A stretch of DNA of 12,581 bases from Clostridiales bacterium. Its GTDB lineage: Bacteria > Bacillota > Clostridia > Tissierellales > Sedimentibacteraceae. Where the stretch lies: NCBI GenBank assembly GCA_003497505.1, contig DNNV01000382.1, positions 3,244 through 15,824 on the forward strand. Direction: 5' to 3'. Position numbers and translations under genes: made by a program. Below, piece by piece: positions 1 through 7,910 of this stretch. The notes under the pieces were generated by a model. That model did not search any database and was not told the origin of the DNA. It saw nothing but the letters and a program-made list of their open reading frames with translations. Positions within the stretch are counted from its first letter, which is position 1. Each line of letters begins with the position of its first letter.

Positions 1-1086
1 ATCTTTGGTGAAATTGATTAAGCCTGTTACACCTTCATAATCCTTTGTAGCGTTAAGAGCGTCTCTTATTGCGGTACCATCTGTAGAGTTTGCTCTCTCG
101 ATAGCATCGCGCACCAACAGATAAGCGTCGTATCCAAGAGCTGAAACAGCAGGAATAATAGGCTCTTTGCTTCCAAGCTCTTTCTTGTAGCCTTCTACGA
201 ATTTTTTAGCTTCCGCTGTTACAGGGTCGCTTTCATCGAAGAATGTAGACAATACGATACCTTCAGCATCTGCTCCGGCAACGTCTATAACGGCAGGATT
301 TTCCCATGTGTCTCCGCCCATTATAAGAGCATCAATCTTAAGGTCTCTTGCCTGTCTTATAATAAGAGGAGCTGTTGTTGCTGAACTAGGCGCAAATATT
401 ACGTCCGGTTTTTTAGCTTTTATATTTGTAAGAATTCCGTTAAAGTCTGTGTCATTTGTCTGGAAGTATGATTCGTCGATTATACTGTTAGGGTCTCCTG
501 TTAATTCTTTAAAAGCATTTATAAAGAAGTTACCAAGACCTATGGAATAGTCATCACCGTTTTGCATAATAACGGCAGCAGTCTTTGCACCCTTCTGAAC
601 GGCATAGTTTGCCATTACTCTTCCCTGGAAAGGATCAAGGAAGCATGCACGGAAATAATAGTCATTTCCCTGAGTAACCATTGGATTTGTACAGGAAGCA
701 CCCATTGCCGGTATCTTTGCATTCTTGATTATATCTCCTGCGGCAATAGAAACACCTGAACCATATGAACCTATAATTGCAACAACCTTTTCACTTTCAA
801 TCAGACGTGATACCGCTGTTGCAGCTTCAGCCTTGTCGCTTTTGTTATCAACAATTACAAGTTCTATTTTCTTGCCTAAAACTTCAGGATACATTTTATT
901 TGCATACTTGATGCCGTCTGTTTCCTGTTGTCCTCCTCCGCCGTTTTCACCTGTAAGCGGTTCGAAAACACCTATTTTTATTACATCATTCTTTGCTCCG
1001 GAGCTTGTTCCCTGTTCCTTTGCACATGCAGTAAACATTGATAGAATCAATAATAAGCATAACAATAAAGATAATTTTCTTTTCAT
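1..1086 (-). CDS. LivJ-type ABC transporter substrate-binding lipoprotein (3' end off the window)
   Basis: This is the extracytoplasmic solute receptor of an ABC importer, of the branched-chain amino acid/amide type (Leu/Ile/Val-binding family, periplasmic-binding fold type I). I translated it from the minus strand: 362 codons are open to the window edge, and the family is usually about 380-400 residues, so only the C-terminal tip is missing. The start is ATG at 1086 with a GTGAGGAGA ribosome site just upstream. Residues 1-20 form a lipoprotein signal peptide (KRK followed by a Leu-rich core). The lipobox FTAC puts the lipidated Cys at residue 21. A Ser/Gly-rich linker precedes the mature domain, which begins IKIGVFEPLTG, a typical opening for this family. 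Internal stretches such as VVAIIGSYGSGVSIAAG and IPAMGASCTNP fit the ligand-binding region. The gene has its own promoter. The permease and ATPase genes are expected beyond the left edge. The exact substrate cannot be read from the sequence. Confidence 0.9.
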   Translation of the reverse strand, partial: MKRKLSLLLCLLLILSMFTACAKEQGTSSGAKNDVIKIGVFEPLTGENGGGGQQETDGIKYANKMYPEVLGKKIELVIVDNKSDKAEAATAVSRLIESEKVVAIIGSYGSGVSIAAGDIIKNAKIPAMGASCTNPMVTQGNDYYFRACFLDPFQGRVMANYAVQKGAKTAAVIMQNGDDYSIGLGNFFINAFKELTGDPNSIIDESYFQTNDTDFNGILTNIKAKKPDVIFAPSSATTAPLIIRQARDLKIDALIMGGDTWENPAVIDVAGADAEGIVLSTFFDESDPVTAEAKKFVEGYKKELGSKEPIIPAVSALGYDAYLLVRDAIERANSTDGTAIRDALNATKDYEGVTGLINFTKD

Positions 1087-1121
1087 TCTCTTCTCCTCAC
1101 TTATTGACTAAATTTCTAATG

Positions 1122-1150
1122 ATTATAACACTCAAAAGCTTGTTTTGCAA
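1122..1150 (-). promoter_or_regulatory. Sigma-A-type promoter of the LivJ-like gene
   Basis: Read on the minus strand, TTGCAA (1150-1145) and a perfect TATAAT (1127-1122) are separated by 17 bases. A TG one base before the -10 gives an extended -10 (TGTTATAAT). Transcription would start near 1115 and give a short untranslated leader before the ATG at 1086. With the terminator after glyA just upstream, this makes the binding-protein gene a separate transcription unit. Confidence 0.75.
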
Positions 1151-1250
1151 GAAAATTTTCCGTGCTATAAAAACAATATTCTCTATTTTGGATACATAAA
1201 TACTTAATTGTCTTTAGAGTAAAACATTTTCCTCTGGACATAAGCATTTG

Positions 1251-1289
1251 AATATAAAACAGAGTCTAATATAATATATTAGACTCTGT
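1251..1289 (-). terminator. Rho-independent terminator of the alr-glyA operon
   Basis: A perfect 14-bp inverted repeat (1259-1272 with 1276-1289, 3-base loop) lies 38 bases past the glyA stop codon. On the minus strand it is followed by TTTATATT, an imperfect U-tract. The stem is AT-rich except for its ACAGAGTC base, so termination may be incomplete. Confidence 0.75.
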
Positions 1290-1327
1290 CCAAGTTTATG
1301 ATTAAGTATTTAGTTGAAATGATTATG

Positions 1328-2548
1328 TTAAAACTTTGCTGTTAATTCTAAAACTCTGCCTTTCAATACAGTCTCATCTTCTGTCCTGCTCAGGGAAGCG
1401 TCAATTATTGAAGCAAGCTCTGCCATTTCCGCTTCTTTCAAACCTCTTGTGGTCACTGCCGGCGTCCCTATTCTCAGGCCGCTGGTAACAAAGGGACTTT
1501 GCGGATCAAAGGGTATTGTGTTCTTATTTGTCGTAATGTGTATCTCATCAAGCATTTTTTCGGCTTCCTTACCTGTGAGGTTCTTGTTTCTCAAATCAAC
1601 AAGCATCAGATGGTTGTCCGTTCCTCCGGATACTATTCTGAATCCTCTGTTTGCAAGCTCCTGTGACAAGACTACAGCATTTTTTAAAACCTGCTGCTGG
1701 TATTCTATAAATCCGTCTTCCATTGCCTCCTTGAAGCACACGGCTTTTGCGGCTATGACATGCATCAGAGGTCCGCCCTGAATACCGGGGAATATAGCCT
1801 TGTCAATTTTCTGGGCAAATTCGCTTTTACATAAAATCATTCCGCCTCTTGGGCCTCTCAGAGTCTTGTGAGTTGTTGTTGTAACAAAATCAGCATATTC
1901 CACTGGATTAGGATGAAGTCCGGCAGCTACCAGACCAGCTATATGAGCCATGTCAACCATGAAGTATGCGCCAACTTCATCTGCAATTTCTCTGAAGGCT
2001 TTGAAATCAATGAACCTTGAATATGCACTTGCGCCTGCAACAATCAGCTTTGGCTGTTCACGTTTTGCTGTTTCTCTGACCTGGTCATAGTCTATGGTTT
2101 CAGTCTCTTTATTTACTCCGTAAAAAACAACATCGAAATATGAGCCTGACATATTCACAGGACTACCGTGTGTCAGGTGACCGCCCTGAGACAGGTCCAT
2201 TCCAAGTATCTTGTCTCCGGGCTTTAAAACTGAAAAGTATACTCCGAAGTTTGCATTTGAGCCTGAGTGAGGCTGTACATTGGCATGGTCGGCACCGAAT
2301 ATTTTCTTTGCTCTGTCTCTTGCAAGATCTTCAACCTTATCAACAAATTCGCATCCGCCATAATATCTCTTTCCCGGATATCCTTCGGCATATTTGTTTG
2401 TAAGATGGCTTCCCATTGCTTCAAGAACTGTTTCGGAAACAAAGTTTTCGGAAGCAATAAGCTCTATGTTGATATTTTGTCTTTCTTTTTCTTCCATCAT
2501 TGCGCTATATAGTTCAGGGTCGTTTTTAGTTATTAAATCAAAGTTCAT
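1328..2548 (-). CDS. glyA: Serine hydroxymethyltransferase
   Basis: This cytosolic PLP enzyme interconverts serine plus tetrahydrofolate with glycine plus 5,10-methylene-tetrahydrofolate, the main source of one-carbon units. At 406 residues it is close to the usual 410-420. The PLP-binding lysine is K228 in the hallmark [14 protein letters not shown] stretch (223-236). The [13 protein letters not shown] segment (198-210) supplies the Asp that contacts the pyridine nitrogen, and the N-terminal [11 protein letters not shown] block (28-38) and [15 protein letters not shown] (51-65) are standard. The ATG at 2548 is supported by AGGAGA at 2559-2554, which overlaps the stop codon of the upstream racemase gene (9-base gap). 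The two genes are therefore probably co-transcribed and translationally coupled. The terminator at 1251-1289 ends the unit. Confidence 0.97.
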   Translation of the reverse strand: MNFDLITKNDPELYSAMMEEKERQNINIELIASENFVSETVLEAMGSHLTNKYAEGYPGKRYYGGCEFVDKVEDLARDRAKKIFGADHANVQPHSGSNANFGVYFSVLKPGDKILGMDLSQGGHLTHGSPVNMSGSYFDVVFYGVNKETETIDYDQVRETAKREQPKLIVAGASAYSRFIDFKAFREIADEVGAYFMVDMAHIAGLVAAGLHPNPVEYADFVTTTTHKTLRGPRGGMILCKSEFAQKIDKAIFPGIQGGPLMHVIAAKAVCFKEAMEDGFIEYQQQVLKNAVVLSQELANRGFRIVSGGTDNHLMLVDLRNKNLTGKEAEKMLDEIHITTNKNTIPFDPQSPFVTSGLRIGTPAVTTRGLKEAEMAELASIIDASLSRTEDETVLKGRVLELTAKF

Positions 2549-2557
2549 AATTATCTC

Positions 2558-3685
2558 CTATACATATATTTTTGGCAGTCTTTTTCCTAAGTTTGTGAGG
2601 ACCTCATAGGATATTGTTCCTCTCATGTTTGCAACATCTTCCGCAGTCATGGCACCGTCTGTTCCGTCGCCGTAAACTATTGCTTCGTCGCCGATTTGAG
2701 GATTTTCAACATTGGAAAGGTCAACCATAAACTGGTCCATGCATACTTTTCCTAAAATAGGGCATTTAACTCCTTTTACAACAATGTATCCCTTGTTTGA
2801 CAGAAGCCTTGAATATCCGTCTGCATATCCCATTGGAATAGTTCCTACTACAGTTTTTCCGGTTGAATTGAATAAATGTCCGTATCCTACGCCTTCACCG
2901 GCCTCAATGTTTTTTACATTAGCTAACTTAGCCTTCAATGTAACACATATTTCGAATTTATACTCATCCTTGTTTACTTCGTCGGATGGATAGAAGCCCG
3001 ACAATATTATTCCCGGCCTTACCATGTCAAAATGATATTCCGGAAGGTCGATTATAGTTGCACTGTTTGCAATATGCTTAACAGGAATTGTAACGCCGCG
3101 TTCCTCAAGCATTTTTATGAAAGATATGAATCTTCCTGCCTGCTTATGTGCTGTTGTTTTATCCTTTTCATCGGCTCTTGCTTGGTGAGAATATATGCCC
3201 TCAATGAATATATTGCTCAAAGTTGCTATTTTGGCAACCTTATCGGCATTTTCTTCAGTTGGCAGGAATCCCAGCCTGTTCATTCCGGTCTCTACTTTTA
3301 TGTGTATCTTTGCGGTTTTATTGAACTTTTCGGCAACAACGTTCAATTTCTCCGCAAGCTCAAGAGTGTAAACGGTCAGCGTTATGTTGTTTTCGATTGC
3401 GTCATCGTAAAATTCTTCAGGAGTGTAGCCGAGAACGAGGATATCCTTGTCTTTTATTTCTTTTCTGAGTTCCATAGCTTCGGAAAAAACAGCTACCGCA
3501 AGCATATCAACCCCATTTTCCAAATACATTTTAGAAAGTTCGACGGAGCCCATTCCATAGCTGTCTGCTTTTACAACGGCACAAACCTTAACATTGGGAC
3601 CTACGGCTCTTTTTACTTCCAGGAAGTTATGAATTGCCTTTTTTCTGTTAATTTCCACCCATGCAGGTCTTAATTTTTCGTTCAT
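2558..3685 (-). CDS. alr: Alanine racemase-family PLP enzyme
   Basis: This is a fold-type III PLP amino-acid racemase of 375 residues, the normal length. The expected role is to convert L-alanine to D-alanine for peptidoglycan in the cytosol. The PLP lysine is K39 in VVKADSYGMG (37-46). The opposing catalytic tyrosine is probably Y268 in VGYGH. R137 lies in VETGMNRLGF (131-140). DMVRPG (220-225), GYADGYSR (286-293) and CMDQ (315-318) are family motifs. Several conserved positions deviate: SYGMG replaces the usual [GA]YGHG around the PLP lysine, and ILSGFYPS replaces the common ALYGLYPS. A broader or different substrate, for example serine, is therefore possible. The start ATG at 3685 follows AGGAGG by about 12 bases. 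It is the first gene of an operon with glyA, which links it to serine/glycine metabolism. Family membership is secure; substrate is inferred. Confidence 0.92.
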   Translation of the reverse strand: MNEKLRPAWVEINRKKAIHNFLEVKRAVGPNVKVCAVVKADSYGMGSVELSKMYLENGVDMLAVAVFSEAMELRKEIKDKDILVLGYTPEEFYDDAIENNITLTVYTLELAEKLNVVAEKFNKTAKIHIKVETGMNRLGFLPTEENADKVAKIATLSNIFIEGIYSHQARADEKDKTTAHKQAGRFISFIKMLEERGVTIPVKHIANSATIIDLPEYHFDMVRPGIILSGFYPSDEVNKDEYKFEICVTLKAKLANVKNIEAGEGVGYGHLFNSTGKTVVGTIPMGYADGYSRLLSNKGYIVVKGVKCPILGKVCMDQFMVDLSNVENPQIGDEAIVYGDGTDGAMTAEDVANMRGTISYEVLTNLGKRLPKIYV

Positions 3686-3721
3686 TATATATTTAATCCT
3701 CCTAAAATTTACTTACAGCTA

Positions 3722-3750
3722 ATTATAACAAACGGCATAAATTAAATCAA
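3722..3750 (-). promoter_or_regulatory. Promoter of the alr-glyA operon
   Basis: On the minus strand TTGATT (3750-3745), a 17-base spacer and a perfect TATAAT (3727-3722) form a sigma-A-type promoter. It has the same TGT extension before the -10 as the promoter of the binding-protein gene. The -10 lies 37 bases upstream of the ATG at 3685. Confidence 0.75.
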
Positions 3751-3784
3751 CGAAATGTAAAAAAATTTAAGCGTATTGCAGATA

Positions 3785-3829
3785 ATACTAATTCGCATTA
3801 AAATAAGTACCATTGGAGCAAATTAGTAT
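3785..3829. repeat. Inverted repeat in the alr / ABC-F divergent region
   Basis: ATACTAATT (3785-3793) and AATTAGTAT (3821-3829) are exact inverted copies. Two further pairs (GC/GC) follow after one mismatch, and the interval between the arms is about 27 bases. It lies upstream of both divergent genes and could be an operator or part of an RNA leader. No function can be assigned from sequence alone. Confidence 0.4.
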
Positions 3830-3846
3830 ATGCTGATCCTATGTTT

Positions 3847-3876
3847 CGGACAATTATTTGTCCGCCTTTTTAAATA
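3847..3876 (+). terminator. Hairpin with T-tract upstream of the ABC-F gene (possible attenuator)
   Basis: CGGACAA (3847-3853) pairs perfectly with TTGTCCG (3858-3864) around a 4-base loop, followed by CCTTTTTAAAT. This is the form of a small intrinsic terminator on the plus strand, yet no plus-strand gene precedes it. It would act only on a transcript starting upstream, for example from a weak TTGCAG-17-TAAAAT candidate at 3776-3804. Attenuated leaders are known for several ABC-F genes, so this is a plausible regulatory element, not proven. Confidence 0.4.
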
Positions 3877-3903
3877 AAAACAGTATAAAATTTCAAAAAT
3901 GTG

Positions 3904-3932
3904 TTTACAAGGGCAACAATATTTATTAATAT
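3904..3932 (+). promoter_or_regulatory. Candidate promoter of the ABC-F gene
   Basis: TTTACA (3904-3909), a 17-base spacer and TAATAT (3927-3932) form a reasonable but imperfect sigma-A promoter, 32 bases before the ATG at 3965. It lies downstream of the hairpin at 3847-3876, so transcripts from here would escape any attenuation there. Confidence 0.4.
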
Positions 3933-3964
3933 AGGGTTTGGATTAATTATATTAAGGAGAAAGT

Positions 3965-5521
3965 ATGAGTGTTTTAGATGTAAGAAATGTAACTCACGGC
4001 TTCGGAGCCAGGGCAATATTGGAAGATGTATCATTCAGACTTTTGAAGGGTGAGCACGTTGCCTTGATAGGGGCAAACGGAGAAGGTAAATCTACATTTT
4101 TAAATATTATAACAGGAAGACTCATGCCCGATGAGGGTACGATTGAATGGTCCAGAAGGGTGACCGTAGGATACTTGGACCAACATTCCGCATTGAAGCC
4201 GGGAACAACCATAAGGGAAAATCTGAGGCTTGCTTTTGACGGACTGTTTAAAATGGAGCAGGAAATGATGAAGCTTTATGAGGATATGGCTTCGGCTGAG
4301 GATGATGAGGTCAGCAGGATGATGGAGGATGCAGCCGATATACAGACTATGCTGGACAGCAGCGGCTTCTATACCATAGATACAAAGATAGAAGAGGTTG
4401 CCAACGGCCTCGGTCTCGTAGACATAGGTCTCGACAAGACAGTGGATGAGCTCAGCGGCGGTCAGAGGACAAAGGTGCTTTTAACAAAGCTTCTGCTTCA
4501 GAATCCCGTAATACTTCTCTTGGATGAGCCCACGAACTATTTGGATGAAAACCACATAAGATGGCTAACAACATATCTTCAGAACTATGAAAATGCATTT
4601 ATTCTAATTTCCCATGATATACCGTTTATAAATGATGTGTGCAATATCATATACCATGTGGAAAACTGCAGCCTGACACGATATGTGGGAAATTATGAGG
4701 AGTTCAGAAGAATATACGAGCTAAACAAGCAGAAGGAAGAAAGAGAATACGAGAGACAGCAGAAGGAAATTGAAAAGCTAGAGGATTTCATAGCCAGAAA
4801 CAAGGCGAGAGTTGCAACCAGAGGCATGGCAAACAGCCGTATGAAGCAGCTTGAAAAAATGGATATTATTGAAAGGCCAAGAGATAAGCCGAAACCAACA
4901 TTCAGATTTAAAGAAACAAAGGCGCCAAGCCGATTTTTAATAGATGCCAAGGACCTTGTAATCGGATATGACCACCCGTTGACAAATCCAATGAACTTCC
5001 AGATAGAAAGAAATAAGAAAATAGCCCTTGTGGGGGTTAACGGATTAGGAAAGTCAACTCTTTTAAAAACGATGCTCGGTATTATTCCGCCAATAAGCGG
5101 AAGTGTGTCCTTCGGAGAAAATGTGGTATACGGATATTTTGAGCAGGAGGACTCCAAGAATAACAGCAGCACCGCATTGGATGAGGTATGGAACGAATAT
5201 CCTTCCTTGACAAACCATGAGGTCAGACTGGAGCTGGCGCGCTGCGGACTAACTACCGAGAATATAACCAGCATGATGAAGGTTTTGTCAGGTGGAGAAA
5301 ATGCCAAGGTGAGATTGTGTAAGATTCTGCTTAAAGAATTGAATTTCCTTGTTCTTGACGAGCCCACAAACCATCTTGACCCTGAGGCCAAGGATGAGCT
5401 TGAAAAGGCCCTGGCGGAATTCAAAGGAACAGTGCTGCTTGTAAGCCACGAGCCGTATTTCTATGAAAGTTTTGTAACGGATGTCTGGAATATTGAGGAC
5501 TTCACAACAAAGATAATATGA
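3965..5521 (+). CDS. ABC-F family ATPase (duplicated ABC domains, no membrane part)
   Basis: This is a soluble protein of 518 residues with two ATP-binding cassettes and no transmembrane segment. That is the ABC-F architecture: ribosome-associated translation factors, some of which protect against antibiotics. Cassette 1 has Walker A GANGEGKST (36-44), signature LSGGQ (163-167), Walker B with LLLDEPTN (184-191) and switch H217. Cassette 2 has GVNGLGKST (357-365), LSGGE (441-445), FLVLDEPTNHLD (461-472) and H495. Between them, about residues 243-318, is the charged coiled-coil linker typical of ABC-F, rich in Lys/Glu/Arg. Both catalytic Glu residues after the Walker B Asp are present (E188, E466). 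The ATG at 3965 follows AAGGAGA. It is transcribed alone and ends at a bidirectional terminator. Whether it is a housekeeping factor or a resistance-type member cannot be settled here. Confidence 0.93.
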   Translation: MSVLDVRNVTHGFGARAILEDVSFRLLKGEHVALIGANGEGKSTFLNIITGRLMPDEGTIEWSRRVTVGYLDQHSALKPGTTIRENLRLAFDGLFKMEQEMMKLYEDMASAEDDEVSRMMEDAADIQTMLDSSGFYTIDTKIEEVANGLGLVDIGLDKTVDELSGGQRTKVLLTKLLLQNPVILLLDEPTNYLDENHIRWLTTYLQNYENAFILISHDIPFINDVCNIIYHVENCSLTRYVGNYEEFRRIYELNKQKEEREYERQQKEIEKLEDFIARNKARVATRGMANSRMKQLEKMDIIERPRDKPKPTFRFKETKAPSRFLIDAKDLVIGYDHPLTNPMNFQIERNKKIALVGVNGLGKSTLLKTMLGIIPPISGSVSFGENVVYGYFEQEDSKNNSSTALDEVWNEYPSLTNHEVRLELARCGLTTENITSMMKVLSGGENAKVRLCKILLKELNFLVLDEPTNHLDPEAKDELEKALAEFKGTVLLVSHEPYFYESFVTDVWNIEDFTTKII

Positions 5522-5522
5522 T

Positions 5523-5570
5523 AAAAAAGAGATTCTTTAATCTTCGGAAAAAAGAATCTCTTATATTTTT
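5523..5570. terminator. Bidirectional terminator between convergent genes
   Basis: A perfect 12-bp stem, AAGAGATTCTTT (5527-5538) with its complement (5551-5562), closes a 12-base loop that itself contains a C(TTCG)G motif. T-rich tracts follow on the plus strand (TATATTTTT) and on the minus strand (TTTTTTAT). It would terminate both the ABC-F gene and the SLH-protein gene that converge here. Confidence 0.9.
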
Positions 5571-5573
5571 AAT

Positions 5574-7907
5574 CTAATTGAAAATGATCACCACATCTAT
5601 TATGCCATCAAATCCTCCGTATAAATCGTAAAGCTGGACAATTGAACCGGCCTTGATATCTGACTTGGAGCCTGCCTTAAAGCCTGTAACAATGCCTGAC
5701 CTGTCAACGGTACAAACATATACGGTTAAATTTGAGGAATACTCCATGTATGTTATTTTATCAATAAGCATCTGATTTGAAAAAATCTGCGTTACCTGCA
5801 CCTTATCGGTTTCCGGCGGAATTTTATCAATGGATGAAACAACACCGTTCACTATTTCGGCCTTTACGTAGGTGTTCAAAACTGATGAAGTCTTTTTTCC
5901 CGCCGCAGAAGTGTTTGAAATCGAAAACACATTGCTGTTATTGAAAAACTGTACATGGCTTGTGGAGTCGTCTATTTTTGTAACCCCCTTGATTATACCG
6001 TAAATTGTTCCGTTATAGGTCTGGGGTACCTCAGGAGTAACAGTTATGGAGCCCTCAGGCTTTATGCCGCGGCTTAAATACAGTGCATCTATGTGACCGT
6101 TGTATCCCAATACAGCCTTGCCTACAAGGTAGGTATCCAACTGTCCCGGCTCAAGAAGCTGGTATTTTCCATTTGATTCGTAAACTATGAACGTATTTGA
6201 TGAAACCACATATCCATTTGACAAGGTTCGGGTTTCAGCGTTGTAGTTGTTTGAGATATATGTGGGAGACGGTACGTATTCAATTATTTTCAAGTCTCCG
6301 TTTGCAACAGGATCATACTTTATAAAGTCATTTTTTTTCAAAAATGTCTGTTTAGTCTGAGCACCGTTATTTTCTCCTATACTCACAACACTTGAATTAT
6401 CTGCAAGAGAATATGTTTTTAACGCTCCGAATTTATCGAATATTCTCACGGATGCGCTTCCTCCCGTGCTGTTTGCAGAGCTTAATACTATGCCGAAGGT
6501 GGTGGGGTATTTCCCGTATTTCAGCACATTGATTTTCAGTATGTTGTTATTTTTGTCAAGTATCAGCTTTACATTGTCGTTAACAGAAATATTTTCAGTG
6601 AATACAAAGTCTTCGCCATTCTTGTAGCTTATTCCGTTAACGGTGTAAAATGTGCTTCCGTTTACTTTTTGTATATTTGTTACCACACCTTCTGTCTGCT
6701 TTCTTAAAACATTTATGGTGAGGGCCGTAACTCTGTATGAATCTTTAGTTTCATAGAAATACACAACGTCATCCTGCCTGATTTCTTCCAAGGTGGAAGC
6801 ATCTCCGTAAATGTGAAGCTTGCGGTAATTGATTTCGCCGTTGCTTTTCAGAGGTAGGGCCTTTCCTGCAAATGTCTTGCTCCCTTCCTTGTAGAGATTT
6901 TCTCTTTCAATGGCTTTAACATCGGTCACCTTGTATGCTACTATTCCTATTACCGCTCCGCCGGAGGATTCATCTTCATAAACAACCTTTATCCTGCTGC
7001 TATTCAGGTTGCTGAATGTTCCCTTCTCACCATTTATGACAATAGGAACGTCAGGCAGCTTGAAAGCCCTTACATTTCCATACGCATCGGTTACGAAAAT
7101 TACTCTGTTTGTCAGAAGGCTCGTTACTGTTCCGTTAAATTCGCTGTATCTTGGGTTTGTAACAAATACTGGGTTTCCGTTGCTGTCGTAAAAAACATCC
7201 CACTTATTGAACAGGTAATCCGCAAAGTCAAAGCCTTCAGTTTTAAGGTCGGCAAGGGTTATTTCTTTTGTTGCTTTCTTGCCAAGCGATAAAAGCAGCG
7301 TCTTTCCTGTGGAATATGTAGTGTTGTTGTCTCTTACCTTTACCATGTCACAATCAAGTGCGTTATAAAGCATCAATGTTATGTCCTTCCTTGATGCAAA
7401 TACGGAATTTGTGTTTACATTTTTAAAGAGGTTGAGTTCAACAGCCTTCTGATAATAATTTGAAGGCCAGTAACCCGCCAATGATTTGTCGCTGTATCCC
7501 AGAAGCCTTATTATCATCGTATATGCTTCCTCAAACTTAATGAGGTTATCCGGACCGTAGGTGGTGGGTGAAATCCCGTTTACCAGGTTGAGCGCATTTG
7601 CCAGCTCTACGTATTTCTCTGCCCAGTGTCCGTGCATATCCTCATAGACGGAAGTCATATTTTGTGAGTATTCGGAATATCCTGACGCAACTATAATTAT
7701 TTTCGCCATCTCAGCGCGGGTTACATCCTTATCCGGTTTGAAGGTACCATCGGGATAGCCCTGTATGATACCATAACCTGACAATAAACCCACCGCTTCC
7801 TCCAGGACAGCATTCTTCTGCACATCAGGATAGCTTTGCGCGTACACATTCATATATGAAGCTAAAGTCATTATCAAAACAATAATTATAAACAATATTT
7901 TTTTCAT
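5574..7907 (-). CDS. Secreted surface protein with N-terminal S-layer homology domains and beta-rich repeats
   Basis: This is a cell-wall-associated surface protein of 777 residues. Residues 1-23 are a signal peptide (MKK, hydrophobic core, predicted cleavage after VYA). Three SLH motifs follow: about 27-75 (IIQGYPDGTFKPDKDVTRAE), about 88-137 (HWAEKYVELANALNLVNG) and a more divergent one at about 145-187. SLH trios bind pyruvylated secondary wall polymer. The remainder has no enzyme motif that I recognise. It consists of roughly six degenerate, Val/Ile/Tyr/Asn-rich segments of 55-80 residues that look like repeated small beta modules (about 257-330, 404-465, 469-546, 560-614, 631-696, 703-775). 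The ATG at 7907 lies 3 bases after the stop of the truncated transglutaminase gene. Only a weak AGGGTG precedes it, and no promoter is visible, so expression probably depends on read-through and coupling from upstream. The original upstream region may have been lost. Confidence 0.88.
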   Translation of the reverse strand: MKKILFIIIVLIMTLASYMNVYAQSYPDVQKNAVLEEAVGLLSGYGIIQGYPDGTFKPDKDVTRAEMAKIIIVASGYSEYSQNMTSVYEDMHGHWAEKYVELANALNLVNGISPTTYGPDNLIKFEEAYTMIIRLLGYSDKSLAGYWPSNYYQKAVELNLFKNVNTNSVFASRKDITLMLYNALDCDMVKVRDNNTTYSTGKTLLLSLGKKATKEITLADLKTEGFDFADYLFNKWDVFYDSNGNPVFVTNPRYSEFNGTVTSLLTNRVIFVTDAYGNVRAFKLPDVPIVINGEKGTFSNLNSSRIKVVYEDESSGGAVIGIVAYKVTDVKAIERENLYKEGSKTFAGKALPLKSNGEINYRKLHIYGDASTLEEIRQDDVVYFYETKDSYRVTALTINVLRKQTEGVVTNIQKVNGSTFYTVNGISYKNGEDFVFTENISVNDNVKLILDKNNNILKINVLKYGKYPTTFGIVLSSANSTGGSASVRIFDKFGALKTYSLADNSSVVSIGENNGAQTKQTFLKKNDFIKYDPVANGDLKIIEYVPSPTYISNNYNAETRTLSNGYVVSSNTFIVYESNGKYQLLEPGQLDTYLVGKAVLGYNGHIDALYLSRGIKPEGSITVTPEVPQTYNGTIYGIIKGVTKIDDSTSHVQFFNNSNVFSISNTSAAGKKTSSVLNTYVKAEIVNGVVSSIDKIPPETDKVQVTQIFSNQMLIDKITYMEYSSNLTVYVCTVDRSGIVTGFKAGSKSDIKAGSIVQLYDLYGGFDGIIDVVIIFN

Positions 7908-7910
7908 TTT

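Noticed and set aside
308..1111. Three plus-strand reading frames over the left end
   Set aside because: They are antisense to the binding-protein gene, whose signal peptide, lipobox and fold are unmistakable on the minus strand.
3032..3673. A 213-codon plus-strand reading frame opposite the racemase gene
   Set aside because: It is antisense to a clearly conserved enzyme, has Cys/Phe-rich composition typical of a shadow frame, and has no domain.
4693..5424. A 243-codon minus-strand reading frame within the ABC-F gene
   Set aside because: It is a Ser/Phe/Leu-rich mirror of the second ABC domain, with no ribosome site or family motif.
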